Notes under the pieces: model-generated
The model's database searches: none
What the model was told of the DNA's origin: nothing
What the model saw: the letters and a program-made list of their open reading frames with translations, nothing else
Part shown: positions 34,888 to 48,100 of the stretch, one piece after another
Numbering within the stretch: position 1 is the first letter of the stretch
Layout of the letters: each line of letters opens with the position of its first letter
Program-made: the position numbers and the translations under genes
DNA from: Pararge aegeria
Lineage: Eukaryota > Arthropoda > Insecta > Lepidoptera > Nymphalidae
Reading direction: 5' to 3'
DNA: 64,000 nt
NCBI RefSeq assembly: GCF_905163445.1
Contig: NC_053189.1
Span: forward strand, 18,432,001-18,496,000

Positions 34888-35055
34888 GCGTAAAAGAGTA
34901 CGATATTAAGTACTAGCCTCGCAAAGCCTGCGTAAAAGAGTACGATATAAAGTACTAGCCTCGCAAAGCCTGCGTAAAAGAGTACGATATAAAGTACTAG
35001 CCTCGCAAAGCCTGCGTAAAAGAGTACGATATAAAGTACTAGCCTCGCAAAGCCT
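34888..35055. repeat. Minisatellite, 4 x 42 bp
   Basis: Four consecutive 42-bp units starting 'gcgtaaaagagtacgatat' and ending 'cctcgcaaagcct'; the first differs by one base (ATTAAG for ATAAAG), the rest look identical. Confidence 0.95.
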
Positions 35056-38000
35056 CAGGGTTGCCAAAATTATAGCAGCTCTTGTAATCTCGTATTCATG
35101 GGTTTTATACAGTACAAAGTTGTTAAGTTTGCTCCTTTTAGCTATTAACCGTTCTTACAAGGTTATATCGAGTGACTAAATGTCAAAAATAATTAGTCCA
35201 TTCATGGTCTGTGGTATAATCATTACTCTGAGAGGTACTGCGTTTTTTGTTTTCGAACTGTAAAAAAAATTTAGTTTGGCAACCTTTAATAAAAACTTCT
35301 TTATTTAGTTATTCTTATGCCCTGCTATGCTACTACACTAGACGTAAAAGTACGTTTAAGAAAGTTACTTCCAATGAACAAAATAATGAAAATAATAAGA
35401 ATCCTTGAACTCTACCGGGGTTTATTTAATTTCTCTAAGCTATAGTGCATTGACGTGCAATTTGAAAAATGGTCCTAACACTATTATTAATTTAAAATTA
35501 GGAAAGAAAGAACATTCTATTTGGTAACGAGTTATTAATTTTTTTTAAATATCATTAGCTGTTTATTAGCTAGCCACACACCAAAATTGACGTGATTTAA
35601 AATAAAATTACAATATTTTATGAGTTAATTAGTGTACCAAATCCGTTGCACACTAAAGGTGGTTTTATTTTAAACTAAATTTGATTTATTTATTTAAAAT
35701 TCAAAATCAAGTCTTCCTATTTAGACAAATGTTAGGTGATATTTTAGAAAAAGCTTATTCAAGCACACCCAAGGAAAATCTGTGTTTTTACTTTTCTAAG
35801 AATTTGAAAGTTTAAAAAAGAAATAATTATGACTACATTCACTATAACTTGTTCCCTCTTCTATATTATAAAGGGAAACAAGTTATGGTAAATTTACTAT
35901 GGTCGGAAGTTATAGTTCTTTTAAATGGTATATACAAGAAATATTTAACTAAGGCGCGAAATAATAAATTCAGCTTAGAAAGGTGAACATCATTCTCTTG
36001 AACTAGGTATGAACTTCATTGAAACAAAAAAATAAAGAATGCTTTAAGATTCTGGAACTTTCTAGTAACTACAATATAAAAAGCCCCTATAATACCCTAT
36101 TAAATTAGCTATTTCCTAAAGGCAATATCAAATTGCACTTTTAAAAGTATACCAAATCTGGCTATATTCGTTTTTTCGTTTAGTTTCCCATCTTAGCCTT
36201 AAATAGTTTAAGATATTGTTTAGCTTATTATCTCTGCCTACATTTGTTTCGGAGTATAGTTTCGCATTTTAGTTAATAGAAATTTAGGCTATAGTTGTTT
36301 ATCTCAATCTAAAGTAATTTAGGCTGGTTTAGTTTAATTTACTACAAAAATCTTGCCATACGTAGGTCCCAACTACAGTTTTTTCTGTATCTAAGGCGAA
36401 TCTTACGGAAATGGGACTTATATTATTTGTTATTGTTTATAACATTTCTATATGTAATATGAATAACATTCAAACTAAACTTGACAAAACTAATTTAGAG
36501 TATACATAGTTAAGTAATCGTGGCAGGATACATGTTTTAATATTAAAGTGCATTTAATTTTTACACATTTAGACTTCCGAGAATGTAAGCTATTCAGTAA
36601 TTAATTTGAGATAAAAGTCATTAAAAAAATTACTATTGAAACAGCTTATTCTTAACCATTCCATGCAGAAAATCTAGTACCTGAACCGGATGACATAACT
36701 TTAATATTTAATTAATTAAAATTATCATATAGGCAGAACGCCCATATCAGGAACAACTCTACATTTTTTTTTGAAAGATTTACAATATAAAGCACATAAT
36801 ACTTGGTTTAATAATGAGTAGAAGTGAATGTAAGGGTTGATGCACACTTATATTAGTTTTAGTCAAATTTAGTAGCTTCGGTCCATTCAAACACCGTTTC
36901 GATTTATAAAAAGTTTTATTTGTTCGTAAATAGGACTAGTTACAGAATTTTGAACATAGATTATAACTAATTATTTTGTAATGTTTTTACATCATATAAC
37001 AGACTAAGACGAGGCAGCAATGCGAGCGAAATTAGAATGATATGACTGAACCGTGAACATACAATAACCAGCAGTATAATGTGCATTAACCCTAAACAGA
37101 TTTAATAACAATTATTAATGGTTTAACTTAGTTTGGTATCGGAACGCTTGGTATCGAGTACACAATATTGTCAAAGAAAAATTGACTTTATGTCCCCTAA
37201 ATGAAAGTTGCATTCTGTAATACTTGCATTATATTTTAAAAACGTTTTACTACAGCGTTTGCTGCAAAATGAGCACAGTTAATGTGATCGTTAAGACAAA
37301 GGAAAATCTATTTTACACTGGCATTATTATTTTAATTATCAAAGATTATTACGGCCCGTAATACTGACACCGAAACCAAGCTAAGATCAGATTCTCAAGT
37401 ACAGGCCAGTCTACGCGCCGTATTTACAAAGCAACAAGGTAAGCACAGGTTCTCAAGTAATTAATACGGTTAATTAATTAATGTCGGTTTAATAAAGAGC
37501 CTAAGATTGCGAGAGTAGAATCTCACGTTAAGGGTATTTCGTTTCTTTTTCAAAACACAGTAAAGTCGCGAGTAAATTAGTGTTTATTCGCATTGGCTTA
37601 GAGCTCACATTAATAGATTATTTATCAGACAGTATTCTTGGAGTAGCATTTGTATGATAAAATACGCACAGAATTTAAGACTATAATAAGAATAACATTA
37701 GGTCCTTTTTACTTTGACGGTTTCAATACTTGTATACTCTACGAGCGTGCAGATACCATACAAAAGGTTACTGAATACAAATTACTTTATAATGTGACAA
37801 GACATATAGATATTATTTTTTTCTACGCTAATCCTAATTCAGAGAAATTCCACCTAGGTATTTAGTGTGTAACCTATTTGCCAGTGTTATAGTGTTACTC
37901 ACGCAATATATAAATCGTAGATATGCCTTAAAGAGAAAAGATGTGACTGATTTAAGGTTTAATATCAAACGGTAAGAGCTCCCCACTATTAAATAATGCT

Positions 38001-41000
38001 AATATATTCACAAAGTTTTTCTTTTAAAGTGAGCTGTTTAAACAAGAAAACTGATTATATAGCGTAAAATTATTTTGCAATTGGGTGAGTTCACGCAGTT
38101 CATGGTACTTATGTGTTATTTCAAACATGTTTTATACTATGTCAATGGGTCATTTACGCTCTCTTTAATTTACTAATAGAAGGTTATGTGCATGCTGTGA
38201 CAGAAACGTTAACAAGTTAAAAACAAGTTAAACTAGCATGTTCAAAGCTTAAAGCTGAGAAATTACACTTTCATCATGAAACTATAGAATAATGAACGGT
38301 TTAAGGTCGAAGCGCATTACACAGGACGATGACATTTCGCATATGACACTATGTTGTGTGATTTATTAAAATTGGTATAGCACAATCAATTTGAGAAAGA
38401 ATTTGGCGTTTGACTACAAACTGCTCGTAAGTAAATGACAAGACTGTATTACATCTTGTGTTAACTTGGATTAGGCGAGGGCTTTTAATCCTACGCAACA
38501 TCGGAACGGAAACAGTAAATAGCTTGCCAGCGAGGTGTCAATCAGGCGTGGCGAAGCCCACTAAAGAAAGCTTAAAGTTCCTTCTTCTACGATAACTAGA
38601 TATCAGATATTCCAATGCAAGTGTTAATATTAGGTACTGGAATCACGACTGAAAGCGGCTTAACAATTTTCATTATTCCATCCCATAGTAGCTGTAATCT
38701 GTAGCCTAGTAAAAACAATTACGTCATATTGAATCAACGCGTTACTATGGTGTGAATGGATATTATTTAAGACATTTTATTTAATTTATAAATAAGTCAC
38801 TAAACGTAGCAAATAAAACAACATATACAGATCGATTTTGAGCAGAACTTCAAGAGCTCTGGATACTTTAAAAACGTAAACTTGAAATAAATCGTAGTGG
38901 TGGTATCTATTCTGTTTTATAGATAATTCAAACTAAATTGAACTAAACTAAAAGTAAGCCTCACTTTTAAAGAGAACACAGTGAAAATGACACCTAAAAT
39001 GTCCCTCCTAATTAAGTTTAGTTTAAGCTTATTATAAAATAGAATTGATACAAATTACATACTCGCTAGGACAGTCGTCGAAATTCACGAAAATCGATTA
39101 GTGACACTAATCCTATATAAAGACGAGACGCAACAACTAAGTTGCAATAAATACAAGTATCACGATATGGGCCCTATTACGATAAGACACCGTACTGACT
39201 GAGGCCTACACTTCATACATGCATAAAAGCACTCACTACAGGCATTTAAGGTAAACTTTATATGTAAAAGCGATTGAAAAGATATTATTTACAACTATAT
39301 TTCAGTATTCACTGTTGGTAAGTACTTACATGGATTTTTACAATGATGTGCCCGTAATTTTTTATATTTCATAATATTTCGTTTATTTTTTTTATATATT
39401 AGCTGTCGAAGTTAAACAATGGTGTCTTAAAGTAACGTGGCAAGTTAAATTAAAAAAAAAAAAACCTGTCGGTTAGCTACAAACCCTTTTGCGTAAAGCG
39501 CCACAAAAATGCTACAAATAACAAAATCAGTATCGAGTACGTATGGAGGGATAATACATAAGCTAAACCAGTCATACATAACCCTGGGCCCCCATTTCAA
39601 TTCTCGTAACCTTCGATCAATAAATAATATTAGAAAGCCAAGAGTCCGTAAAAAATAAGATATCAGCCACGAATTGGGAGTCTATTTTTTGTTTTCTTAA
39701 GTGTTTGCGCTTAACGTCTGTTAAAGCAATAGAAGTTACGGAATATCTTATTTAATTAAGCGTAATAGAAGCTTCTTTAAAATCGTCATTGATTTAAGTG
39801 ACATTTGAAGAAAAATGAGATTTCTTTTGACAATCAATAATTGTTTAAGAAATTTTTTTTTTGTATTTTTACAGATAAACGAAATTTTGACTTTATTTCA
39901 CTATTCCTTATTATTGCAGAGCTTATTAGATATTATATCTATTATAAAAGTTGTATTCAATATTTTCAAATACTCAACAGAAGCCACAATAACCAGATAC
40001 TACTTCTGTTACATTTTGTATAGGACTGCATATCTAGTAGATTATTGATCGAAGCCAGTAACGGTAAGTATTGACGTCAAATTTGACAAGTGAATTTCTG
40101 TTAAATTTAGCGTCACAATTTGTCATGGACAATGGGGGCACAGGTTCGAAAACGTTAATAGCATTACAATATTAGTGAACAAAAAATATCCCCTCCACAA
40201 CTGACCCACTATATGGGACCGTGGAAATCACTATAAATAAAAAGGTCCAGTCGGAAATCAATTTATATTCCATTTATATCGATAACACTAACCAAAAAAA
40301 TATACTTTTAATTATATAAATATAGTAACGCGAAATTTTAACGGAAAAAGTATATTTCGACTACATTAAAATATTACCTGTAAATGATTTAAAATTTAAT
40401 ATTCCTTAAAATTTCGCGTGGTATATAAATAGTTCATATTACAGGGTATTTTTAACTTACTTCCTGACATACGTTAAATGTTATATTTGTTTGAGACTTA
40501 GCACGGTCCCTTATAGTGGGCGAAGACCCTTAAATTTAATCGTGTTATATAATTTCTGGACCTGGATGTTTAATATCGAACACAAATTAAAAAAACAATT
40601 AACAAAATATGTTCATATGCAATAATTAATTAAAATATCTGCACCAATCGTTTGGTTCAGTGGTCGGTAAACTGTGGTTCTTTATGAGCGGCTGTTAGCC
40701 ATTATTTCGAGGTTAATGAGTAAAATATGTTTATAATATTATCCGCGTTTGCTGTGAAGAGTGATCATCATCATACCTTGCCTATTAATGTCACACTTTT
40801 CAAGTGTCAAATTTTTTTGAACATGTATTGAAAACATTTCAAACAATTGCTATAAGTTATAATAAAAAAAATATATATAAAAAGCAATGCTATATAAAGA
40901 CAAATATTTATCTGCAGTTTTAACTGGCTGTCATAATCCACAAATATTTTACAATGCATTAGTGATTTGTATTTGGGAATTTTGCTTTTCATGCGAGCCT

Positions 41001-41332
41001 ATGTACACTTCGGTCTTGCATAGAGCCTCATGAAATGACTATAACATACTTTTAGCATATAGATTGCGTTATGATGAGAAGAACATAGCAAAAAAGCCAA
41101 AACAATATTAGCGTATGACCACTGGAACAGCTTGCCGACCACTGATTTAGGTGAAGGGTAGTTCGATGAACTAAAATTCGTTTTCGACACGAAGTTGGCA
41201 ATCGTGACAAGTTGTGTTGTATCACGGGGCTGTTTAGTGCTGGTCCATCTGGAAAAACAAAGAATAAAACAAAACGGAGGACATGATGGATTTTAATACT
41301 CATACTGGCGGACCCGGCATGTACCATTGGAT

Positions 41333-41389
41333 CCGATAGGTGGCGCTGCTTTAACAGGCAGCACCTGTTAGAGCAGCGCCACCTATCGG
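41333..41389. repeat. GC-rich hairpin, 26-bp arms
   Basis: 41333-41358 pairs with 41364-41389 with one mismatch and a 5-bp loop (cagca). The arms include 'ccgataggtggcgctgct', GC-rich against an AT-rich background. Confidence 0.93.
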
Positions 41390-41429
41390 TGTGTATAAAC
41401 ACAATATTTAAATGTACAAATAAAATTTC

Positions 41430-41760
41430 AAAATCAAAGTCAAAAATATCTGTATTCAAGTGGGCCCATAGGTGGCACTTTTGATGCGTACATTACATGA
41501 GAATAACACGGTAGTGAGATGATGGCGATAACCACATTCGTAAACTTAAAACTAAAGCTACGAGGGTTCAAAACGGGTCCTGGTCTAAGAAGAAGCCCAC
41601 AACGAACTTCGCCGGGTGTTTTTTTTTATCATCATCTCACATTGTCATTTAAAATTATTAGCAACCTGGTTGGAGCAATAATTCACACCCAAGCTTTTTT
41701 ATCGATTACGTAGTCCCTTATAACTAATAATAGGACTTTTCTATAAGACTTTTCCTACAA
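41430..41760 (-). mobile_element. Non-LTR retrotransposon 3' end, family B
   Basis: Reversed 3' UTR: 'tcaaagtcaaaaatatc', 'gatggcgataaccacattcg', 'aagaagaagccc', 'aattcacacccaagc'. Well preserved. Confidence 0.7.
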
Positions 41761-41988
41761 ATCGGTCCAGTTGATTAGGATCAGTTGGGTGACACGCACA
41801 CGTTATTCTATCTATAGATTATGCTGCATAATCTTAATGTTATACGATGCGCATCAGCGCACGATCTGACAATGTGAACCGCCAAACTGCTGACAATTGT
41901 TTCAAACGGTAAGGTTACGTTAAAAGAGATTTTTAATGAGCAAATTTTTGTATTTCCAGGAAGTATTAGAAAAATTAAAAAATATATA

Positions 41989-44700
41989 TTTTTTTTTTTT
42001 TTTTTTTTATTAACGATAGGCCAGCGTTTGACGACAATCATGCCCGTTAGAAAGCAATGATGAGGTCTAGGTTGGAGCACGCTTGCCTAGAAAAAGCCTA
42101 TTCACTCTAGCCTTGAAGGTACCTAAATTATACGTGGCAGGAAACACAGTTACCGGGAGGGCGTTCCACATCTTAGCGGCACGTATCAGAAACGTGGATA
42201 AAAAACGTTTCGTGCGTGTTGATGGGATATCAACCACATAAGGATGCCACCGCTCTCGGTGTCTCGCTGTTCTGTGGTAAAACGGGGAAGGGGGAACAAG
42301 ATTGTGAAGTTCCTGAGCACACTCACCGAAGTATATCCGGTAAAAAACCGATAAACAGGCAACATTGCGTCGGTGCTGGAGACTATGTAGTTTCGCCTGC
42401 GTTAACGAATTGTCGCCTATAATTCTCCTGGCGCGACGATCCACCGAATCCAAAGCTTCAAGTTGGTACTTGGCAGAGCCACCCCACAGGTGACTACAGT
42501 ACTCCATGCAGGTTCGCACTTGAGCCTGGTACAGTGCGAGGCGTTGACCTGGCGTGAAGTACCGCCTAACCTTATTGAGGATACCAAGTTTTTTAGCTGC
42601 CACTTTGGCTTTGGACTCGATGCATTTGCCAAAATTGAGATTGGATGAGATGTTGACACCCAAGAGCTCAATATGGTCGCTAATTGGTACGGATACACCC
42701 CGGAAAGTGGGAGCCAAGGTGAAAGGGCTCTTTTTTGCGGAAAATAAACACGACTGCGTCTTGGCAGCATTGAACTTAACCAAATTGGCGTCACCCCAAT
42801 CAGACACCTCTTTTAGAGTCAAGTTAATACGCTCCACCAAGGACTCTCTATGCTCAAGGATATCATTAGCACTGGCCCTAGGGCTGGACAAGTACCTCTC
42901 CGTAACGGTGCTGTCATCAGCGTACCCAAAAAGATTGGGATTCAAAAGATCGTTGATGTGTAGCAGAAAGAGAGTAGCGGAGAGGACAGATCCCTGAGGA
43001 ACACCGGCATTGACAGCCATGAGGTTAGAAGAGTGGCCATCGACAACCACTCGAAAAGACCGTTCCCTCAAAAAATCAGATATCCAGCTGCAAAGGCCAG
43101 CAGGTATTCCGTAAGCAGAAAGCTTACTGAGAAGGCCGCCGTGCCAGACCCGATCAAAAGCCTTGGAGATATCCAGAGAGACAGCAAGTGCCTCACCGTG
43201 TTTCTCAATGGCTTCGCCCCATGTATGAGTGGCATACACTAGAAGATCACCAGTAGACCGGTTCTTACGGAAACCATACTGTCGGTCTGATATAAGATCG
43301 TTTCCTTCTAGGTATGAGAGGAGCTTGTTATTGAGTACACGTTCCATAGTTTTACAGAGTATGGACGTGATGGCAATAGGTCTGTAATTGGCCGGGTCCG
43401 CACGACTACCTTTCTTGGGTACTGGCTGCACATTCGCAATCTTCCAAGATTTTGGGACTTGAGCAGAATTTAGAGAGAGTCGAAACAAGCGTGTCAGCAC
43501 AGGAGACAACTCAGGAGCACAGTTCCGCAGGACAACTGCAGATATACCATCTGGGCCACTGGCTTTACTCACGTCAAGGTTGCGAAGTGCTTTTAAGACC
43601 TCGTGCTGGTGTATATGGATCTCAGACATGACTGAGTCGCACGGTAGAAGGCGCGGTGGGGGGGTACTTCCAGCATCCAGACGCGAGTTTTCCGCAAACA
43701 GAGATGCAAGGAGATTTGCTTTTTCTGCTGCAGACACTGCCAATGACCCGTCAGGTTTCTGCAAGGGCGGCAGCGAAGAACGACAAAAGTTTGCCTCGAC
43801 CGACTTCGCGAGTGACCAGAAAGCTTTACTACCACTGGGAAGAGCAGCTAGTTTGCGTCCAATGCGATTGGTGCGGCCGAAGCGAGACTTTTTGAGGACC
43901 CGCTTGTAGGATTTGGCGGCAATATTGAATTCTTTTTTCTTATCCCTGACGTCCAAAGCCTTATGAGCACGAGCATCCGCCCAAGCTACAAACGCAGACT
44001 GTTTTCGTGCCTCTGCACTGGCACATTCAGCGTTGTACCACGGGGGAGTTTTGCCAGCTAGTGATACGTCAGAGAATGGTATGAAGAACTCCATTGCCTG
44101 ACGTATCACGCCTGATATAGCTTTCTCACAGCTCGAAGGGTCTTTGGAAGAGAAACAAATTTGCCGCCAAGGATAGGATGCAAAGAAATGACGCATCTCA
44201 TCCCAATCTGCCAACCTGTATCGCCACACTCGTCTCTTAACAGTGGAATCAGAGGCGGGAGGGTAGTAGTTTGATACAGACTTCACCAGACAGTGGTCGG
44301 AAGTACCTAAGGGAGCTGAAACCGACACCGAAAAACTGTCTGGGTCGGTTGTTAGCAGAAGGTCCAAACAATTGGGTGTATGACCGTTAACATCAGGTAT
44401 CCGCGTGGCTACGTGAACGAGCTGAGAGAGATCTAACGATAATGCAAATTTGCGCGCCTCTCTCCCAGCATGATCGGTTTTCTGGTACGGGTATAGCCAC
44501 TCTTGGTGGTGGGCATTAAAATCCCCCAGAAATACAAGCCTAGCAGTCGGATACCGACGCTGAACGGTATCTGCCCTTTCGCAGAGATAGTTGAACAGCT
44601 GAGTGGTCTCCCGGTCGCCGCTATGCGAACGATATATATTGATGAAATCGGTAAAGTCGGTAGTGAAATAGGGATTCCTTTTCATATATGACTAGTTCTG
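41989..44700 (-). mobile_element. Large non-LTR retrotransposon (CR1/jockey group) with an open 872-codon frame
   Basis: The minus strand is open from 44685 to 42067. The N-terminal part is the back half of an apurinic-type endonuclease: LGDFNAHHQEWL, NCLDLLLTTDP, APLGTSDHCLV. A linker follows, then reverse transcriptase: SGPDGISAVVLRNC, NYRPIAITSILCK, YGFRKNRSTGDLL, SLDISKAFDRVW, GVPQGSVLSATLF and the catalytic FGYADDS. The C-terminal segment (ARRIIGD, KMWNALP, FKARVNRLF) is typical. A short 3' UTR and poly(A) (plus-strand T run 41989-42008) end it. The endonuclease start and any ORF1 are missing, so it is 5'-truncated near 44700. The uninterrupted frame suggests a young insertion. No target duplication found. 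It lies 3' of Elongin B, same strand. Confidence 0.92.
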
Positions 44701-44753
44701 TTCAGTAGACCATGGTGGACAAACATGGTAACACTGGAATTATATATAATAGA

Positions 44754-44759
44754 TTTATT
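44754..44759 (-). terminator. Candidate Elongin B polyadenylation signal
   Basis: AATAAA on the minus strand, about 390 bp after the Elongin B stop and just before the non-LTR element's 5' boundary. Confidence 0.35.
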
Positions 44760-45145
44760 ATAACGAAAGTGTGTTTTTTGTTCCTGCACAAATCTTGATG
44801 AAATTTGGAGGAATTAAATCAACTGAAAGACAGCCGGTTTACATAAGGCCGAAAAGAAAAACAGATTTTGTCTCAATTTGGCATAGATAGCTTCCATAAA
44901 TAAACTAAGTAAATAAAATTTTGACTACACTAATAATAGTTAAAGATAATACCCGTAAAAAATAGTATAGTAATACTGTTATGAGGATTTCCGTTCTTCA
45001 ATTCTGAAATTCTTTGCCATTTCTCGATTAGCATTTCAATAGAAGCAACTTATAGTCACTACCCATTGTTACAGATATCGTACACTCAAAAAATACTTTG
45101 GGAATGAAATACTTTAAAACACAAAAAGTAAAAATAAATAAATGA

Positions 45146-48100
45146 TCAATTTACCTGTTCCTGTCCGTTGGTTTCCTGAGACTTCATCACGTCTGGGAGG
45201 TCGGGTGGTGAGGAGTATGGGGTCAACTCCAGAGCCTCGAATTCACCATTCTCTTTTCTGGAATGAAAACATTTGTTTTTTTACAGAAAGTTTTTGACAG
45301 TCGCTTGTCTATGAGATGTCTATTGGTGTAAGTTAAGGCATCTTAAAGAATGATGAAGCGGTGATGAGCCCAGTGGGTAGGGGCTCGACTTGACTTTCGG
45401 GAGGGCGAGTTCGAATCACAGTACGTACTTCTAAGTTTTACAGTTATGTGCGTTTTAAGTTGTTAATACAGTACAGGGTAGTTTGACGAGGGGGCCGATT
45501 TCGAATCCCAGCACGCAACTCTATTTTTTCAAAGTTATGTGTGTTTTAAGTAATTAAAATATCACTTGCTTCAACGGTGAAGGAAAACATCGTTAGGAAA
45601 CCCGATCCCTGAGAGTTCTCCATAATGTTCTCAAAGGTTTGTGATGTAGTGTTTTTGCGAATACAATAATATACATTATATATACAATACACAAACGTAC
45701 ATTGTACACGCAATATACTGTCTCGAGCGCACCGCGTTAGTTACACGTGAGCTTAGGCGAGAGTGGACGCGTCTTATAAACTTGGCGAGCCTTTGCTACA
45801 CTATCCAATACAACATAGCAGACAATACAGTGGAGTCCACCAATCGGCACTGGGCCAGCGTGGTGGACTACGACCTTAACCCCTTCTCATTGTGGGAATC
45901 TCAGCCCGTGCATTGCAGTGGGTAATGTGTTGATATTATGATGGATGATGACAACGTACATGAGGAGAAAAAGGTTGGTCTTGAAGTATCAAAGTCAGTT
46001 TTAGAGAAGTGAAGGTGAAGAACAATTTATAAATAGATGCATAATCTCTTTGTCATAACTAGCTATCACACGCAACTTAATGATAAGTTCACCATACAAA
46101 CTTTGTTCCGCTATTCTAAACATTATACCTCGATCCACCCGCCCGCCTGCCTTCAGAAACATTTACACATTCTAGAAACTGTAATTTTATCGATTTCTCA
46201 TAAGGGTATGGGGGTTTTCGTAAAAAAGCTTTCTGTCTACTTTGCAAAGTTATACAGCCTATAGCTTCCGCAAGAATTGGGCTACTGAATGCAAATTTAT
46301 TTTAAATCAAATCTGACTGGTAGTTTCAGAGATTAGTATGTTCAAACAAACAGAAAAACAAACACGTTTCAGCGTTATTATTAGTACAGCTTTATAGATA
46401 AATAGATTAGAGGGAGTTTTAAGTAAATAAAATTGTGTTACAGTAGCAGAACATTATAATAATCTAATCTAAAACATATTTTTTATCAATGCACTTTGGG
46501 CCGGAACTTACAACATTTAAGTATCTGGATTAATACAATCTGTTGCTATGTGTTATAATTGTGAATAATTGCAGCATGTTAGGTAAATAAATAAATAAAT
46601 GTTAGGTATTTACTATTAAATAAATTTTAAAAAGGTGTTTCTCTTGACTAACAAGTGCCTGCGCAACATTTTTGGTATCTTTCGGCATGAAAAAATTTCC
46701 AATTAAGGGCCCTCGTTAAGGAAAACCCCATCGTTGACCAAATACGACGTAGAAAATGGAACTGGATAGGTCACGTTGTACGCCAAACATCCAGTGTCCA
46801 ACAAGAAGCATTTCAATGGCAGTCTCTGAAAGTGTACATGAAGGCTTCAACTTTGTCGTGGACCACAATTGAGTCTGCAGCTCAGGATAGGTCTGGATGG
46901 AAAAAAGAAGTCTTGGCCTATGCACCACTAGGTGTTGAAGGACTCAAAGAAGAAGACGAAGAGAGAACATGTTTTGGCGTTTTTTCAGCTTGAATGTATA
47001 GTTTGTAGTGTAATGTTAAATACCCTATTATAACCTTAATCAAGAATTGGGCTATCAAATGCAAAACCAGAGGAGGTACCAGAGATTAGTACATTCATAC
47101 AAATTCTTAAGCTTTATGTTGTACCTATACTAGATTAGGATATAGATTATGCTTAAGAATGTATCATAATTGTCAAATCATAACTGTAAAATCAGGGCCC
47201 TATTTGATTTTCTACTAAGATATTGTAACAGAGTACATCAAGTTATAGTTTAGCAATCAATTGCAAAAGATAAAGTTTAAGCCAACAGCGGTTCTTATTT
47301 CAAATCATCTAACATGTATATTGAGTCAGTTACAGATGTACATTACAAAAATATTAGTTAATTTGTCTGCATAATTTAGGAACTTAGCTAAACTTATATT
47401 CAATATGTCAATTTGTTGGTGCTGAGCAATCATATTATTAAGAAACAAGATCACTCAAAATGTTGGAGCATTTTGAGCATAGTGCGTAAATAACAAATCA
47501 AGTGAAAATAGTGGTAATCTTCTAATCTTACTTATTTTATAAATGCAAATGTGCATTTTTTAGAGCAGAGTTAGTTGAAAGGACAAGGAGTAAAATAGGC
47601 CACTTTTTATCCTAAGAATACAAACAGTTCCATGGGATTTGTAAAAAAAAATAATAAAGTAGGAATGAAGAATGTGAGCAATAGAAAAAGTAAACAAAAA
47701 TTCCATGGGATTTGTACAAAACAATAATAAAGTAGGAATGAAGAATGTGAGCAACAGAAAAAGTAAGCAAAAGTTCCATGGGATTTGTACAAAACAATAA
47801 TAAAGAAGGAATGAAGAATGTGAGCAACAGAAAAAGTAAACAGTATACCTTAAAGCAAGTCCGATCGGGGCAGGACACTGTGCTTTAGCTGTGGCTGAGG
47901 TCAGACCATACTCAGACAGCGTCTTCTCATCTTCCATTAGCTGGCTATCTTTGTTAAAAAGCATCTGACTAGCTGGAGCCACCTTCAAGATACCTGATGT
48001 TAAGCAAATATAAACACCTTTAATTTGTTTACGTTCAAAGTAAAGTAAAGATATAATCAATAAATAAAATTTTAAACATGTCACATACATCTTGTGATAT

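Larger units (their letters stand above)
33565..40150 (-). ncRNA. Candidate long non-coding transcript or very long 3' UTR
   Basis: About 6.6 kb without a plausible ORF and without any of the repeat families that fill the rest of the window, except a 42-bp minisatellite. The left end carries a minus-strand AATAAA (33586-33581) followed downstream by a GT/T-rich stretch, as at real polyadenylation sites. The right end has several TGACA/TGTCA words (39799, 40082-40088, 40120-40126), like the other promoters here. Existence and direction of a transcript are inference; no known non-coding RNA was recognised. Confidence 0.25.

Noticed and set aside
34888..35055. CRISPR-like regular repeats
   Set aside because: Units are contiguous with no spacers; a eukaryotic minisatellite.
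37650..37865. 71-codon plus-strand ORF in the repeat-free block
   Set aside because: No domain, no splice context, expected by chance in AT-rich DNA.
47560..48090. 176-codon minus-strand ORF with repeated hydrophobic segments
   Set aside because: It is Elongin B exon 3 read through into the 73-bp minisatellite; the repetitive hydrophobic part is repeat DNA, not protein.
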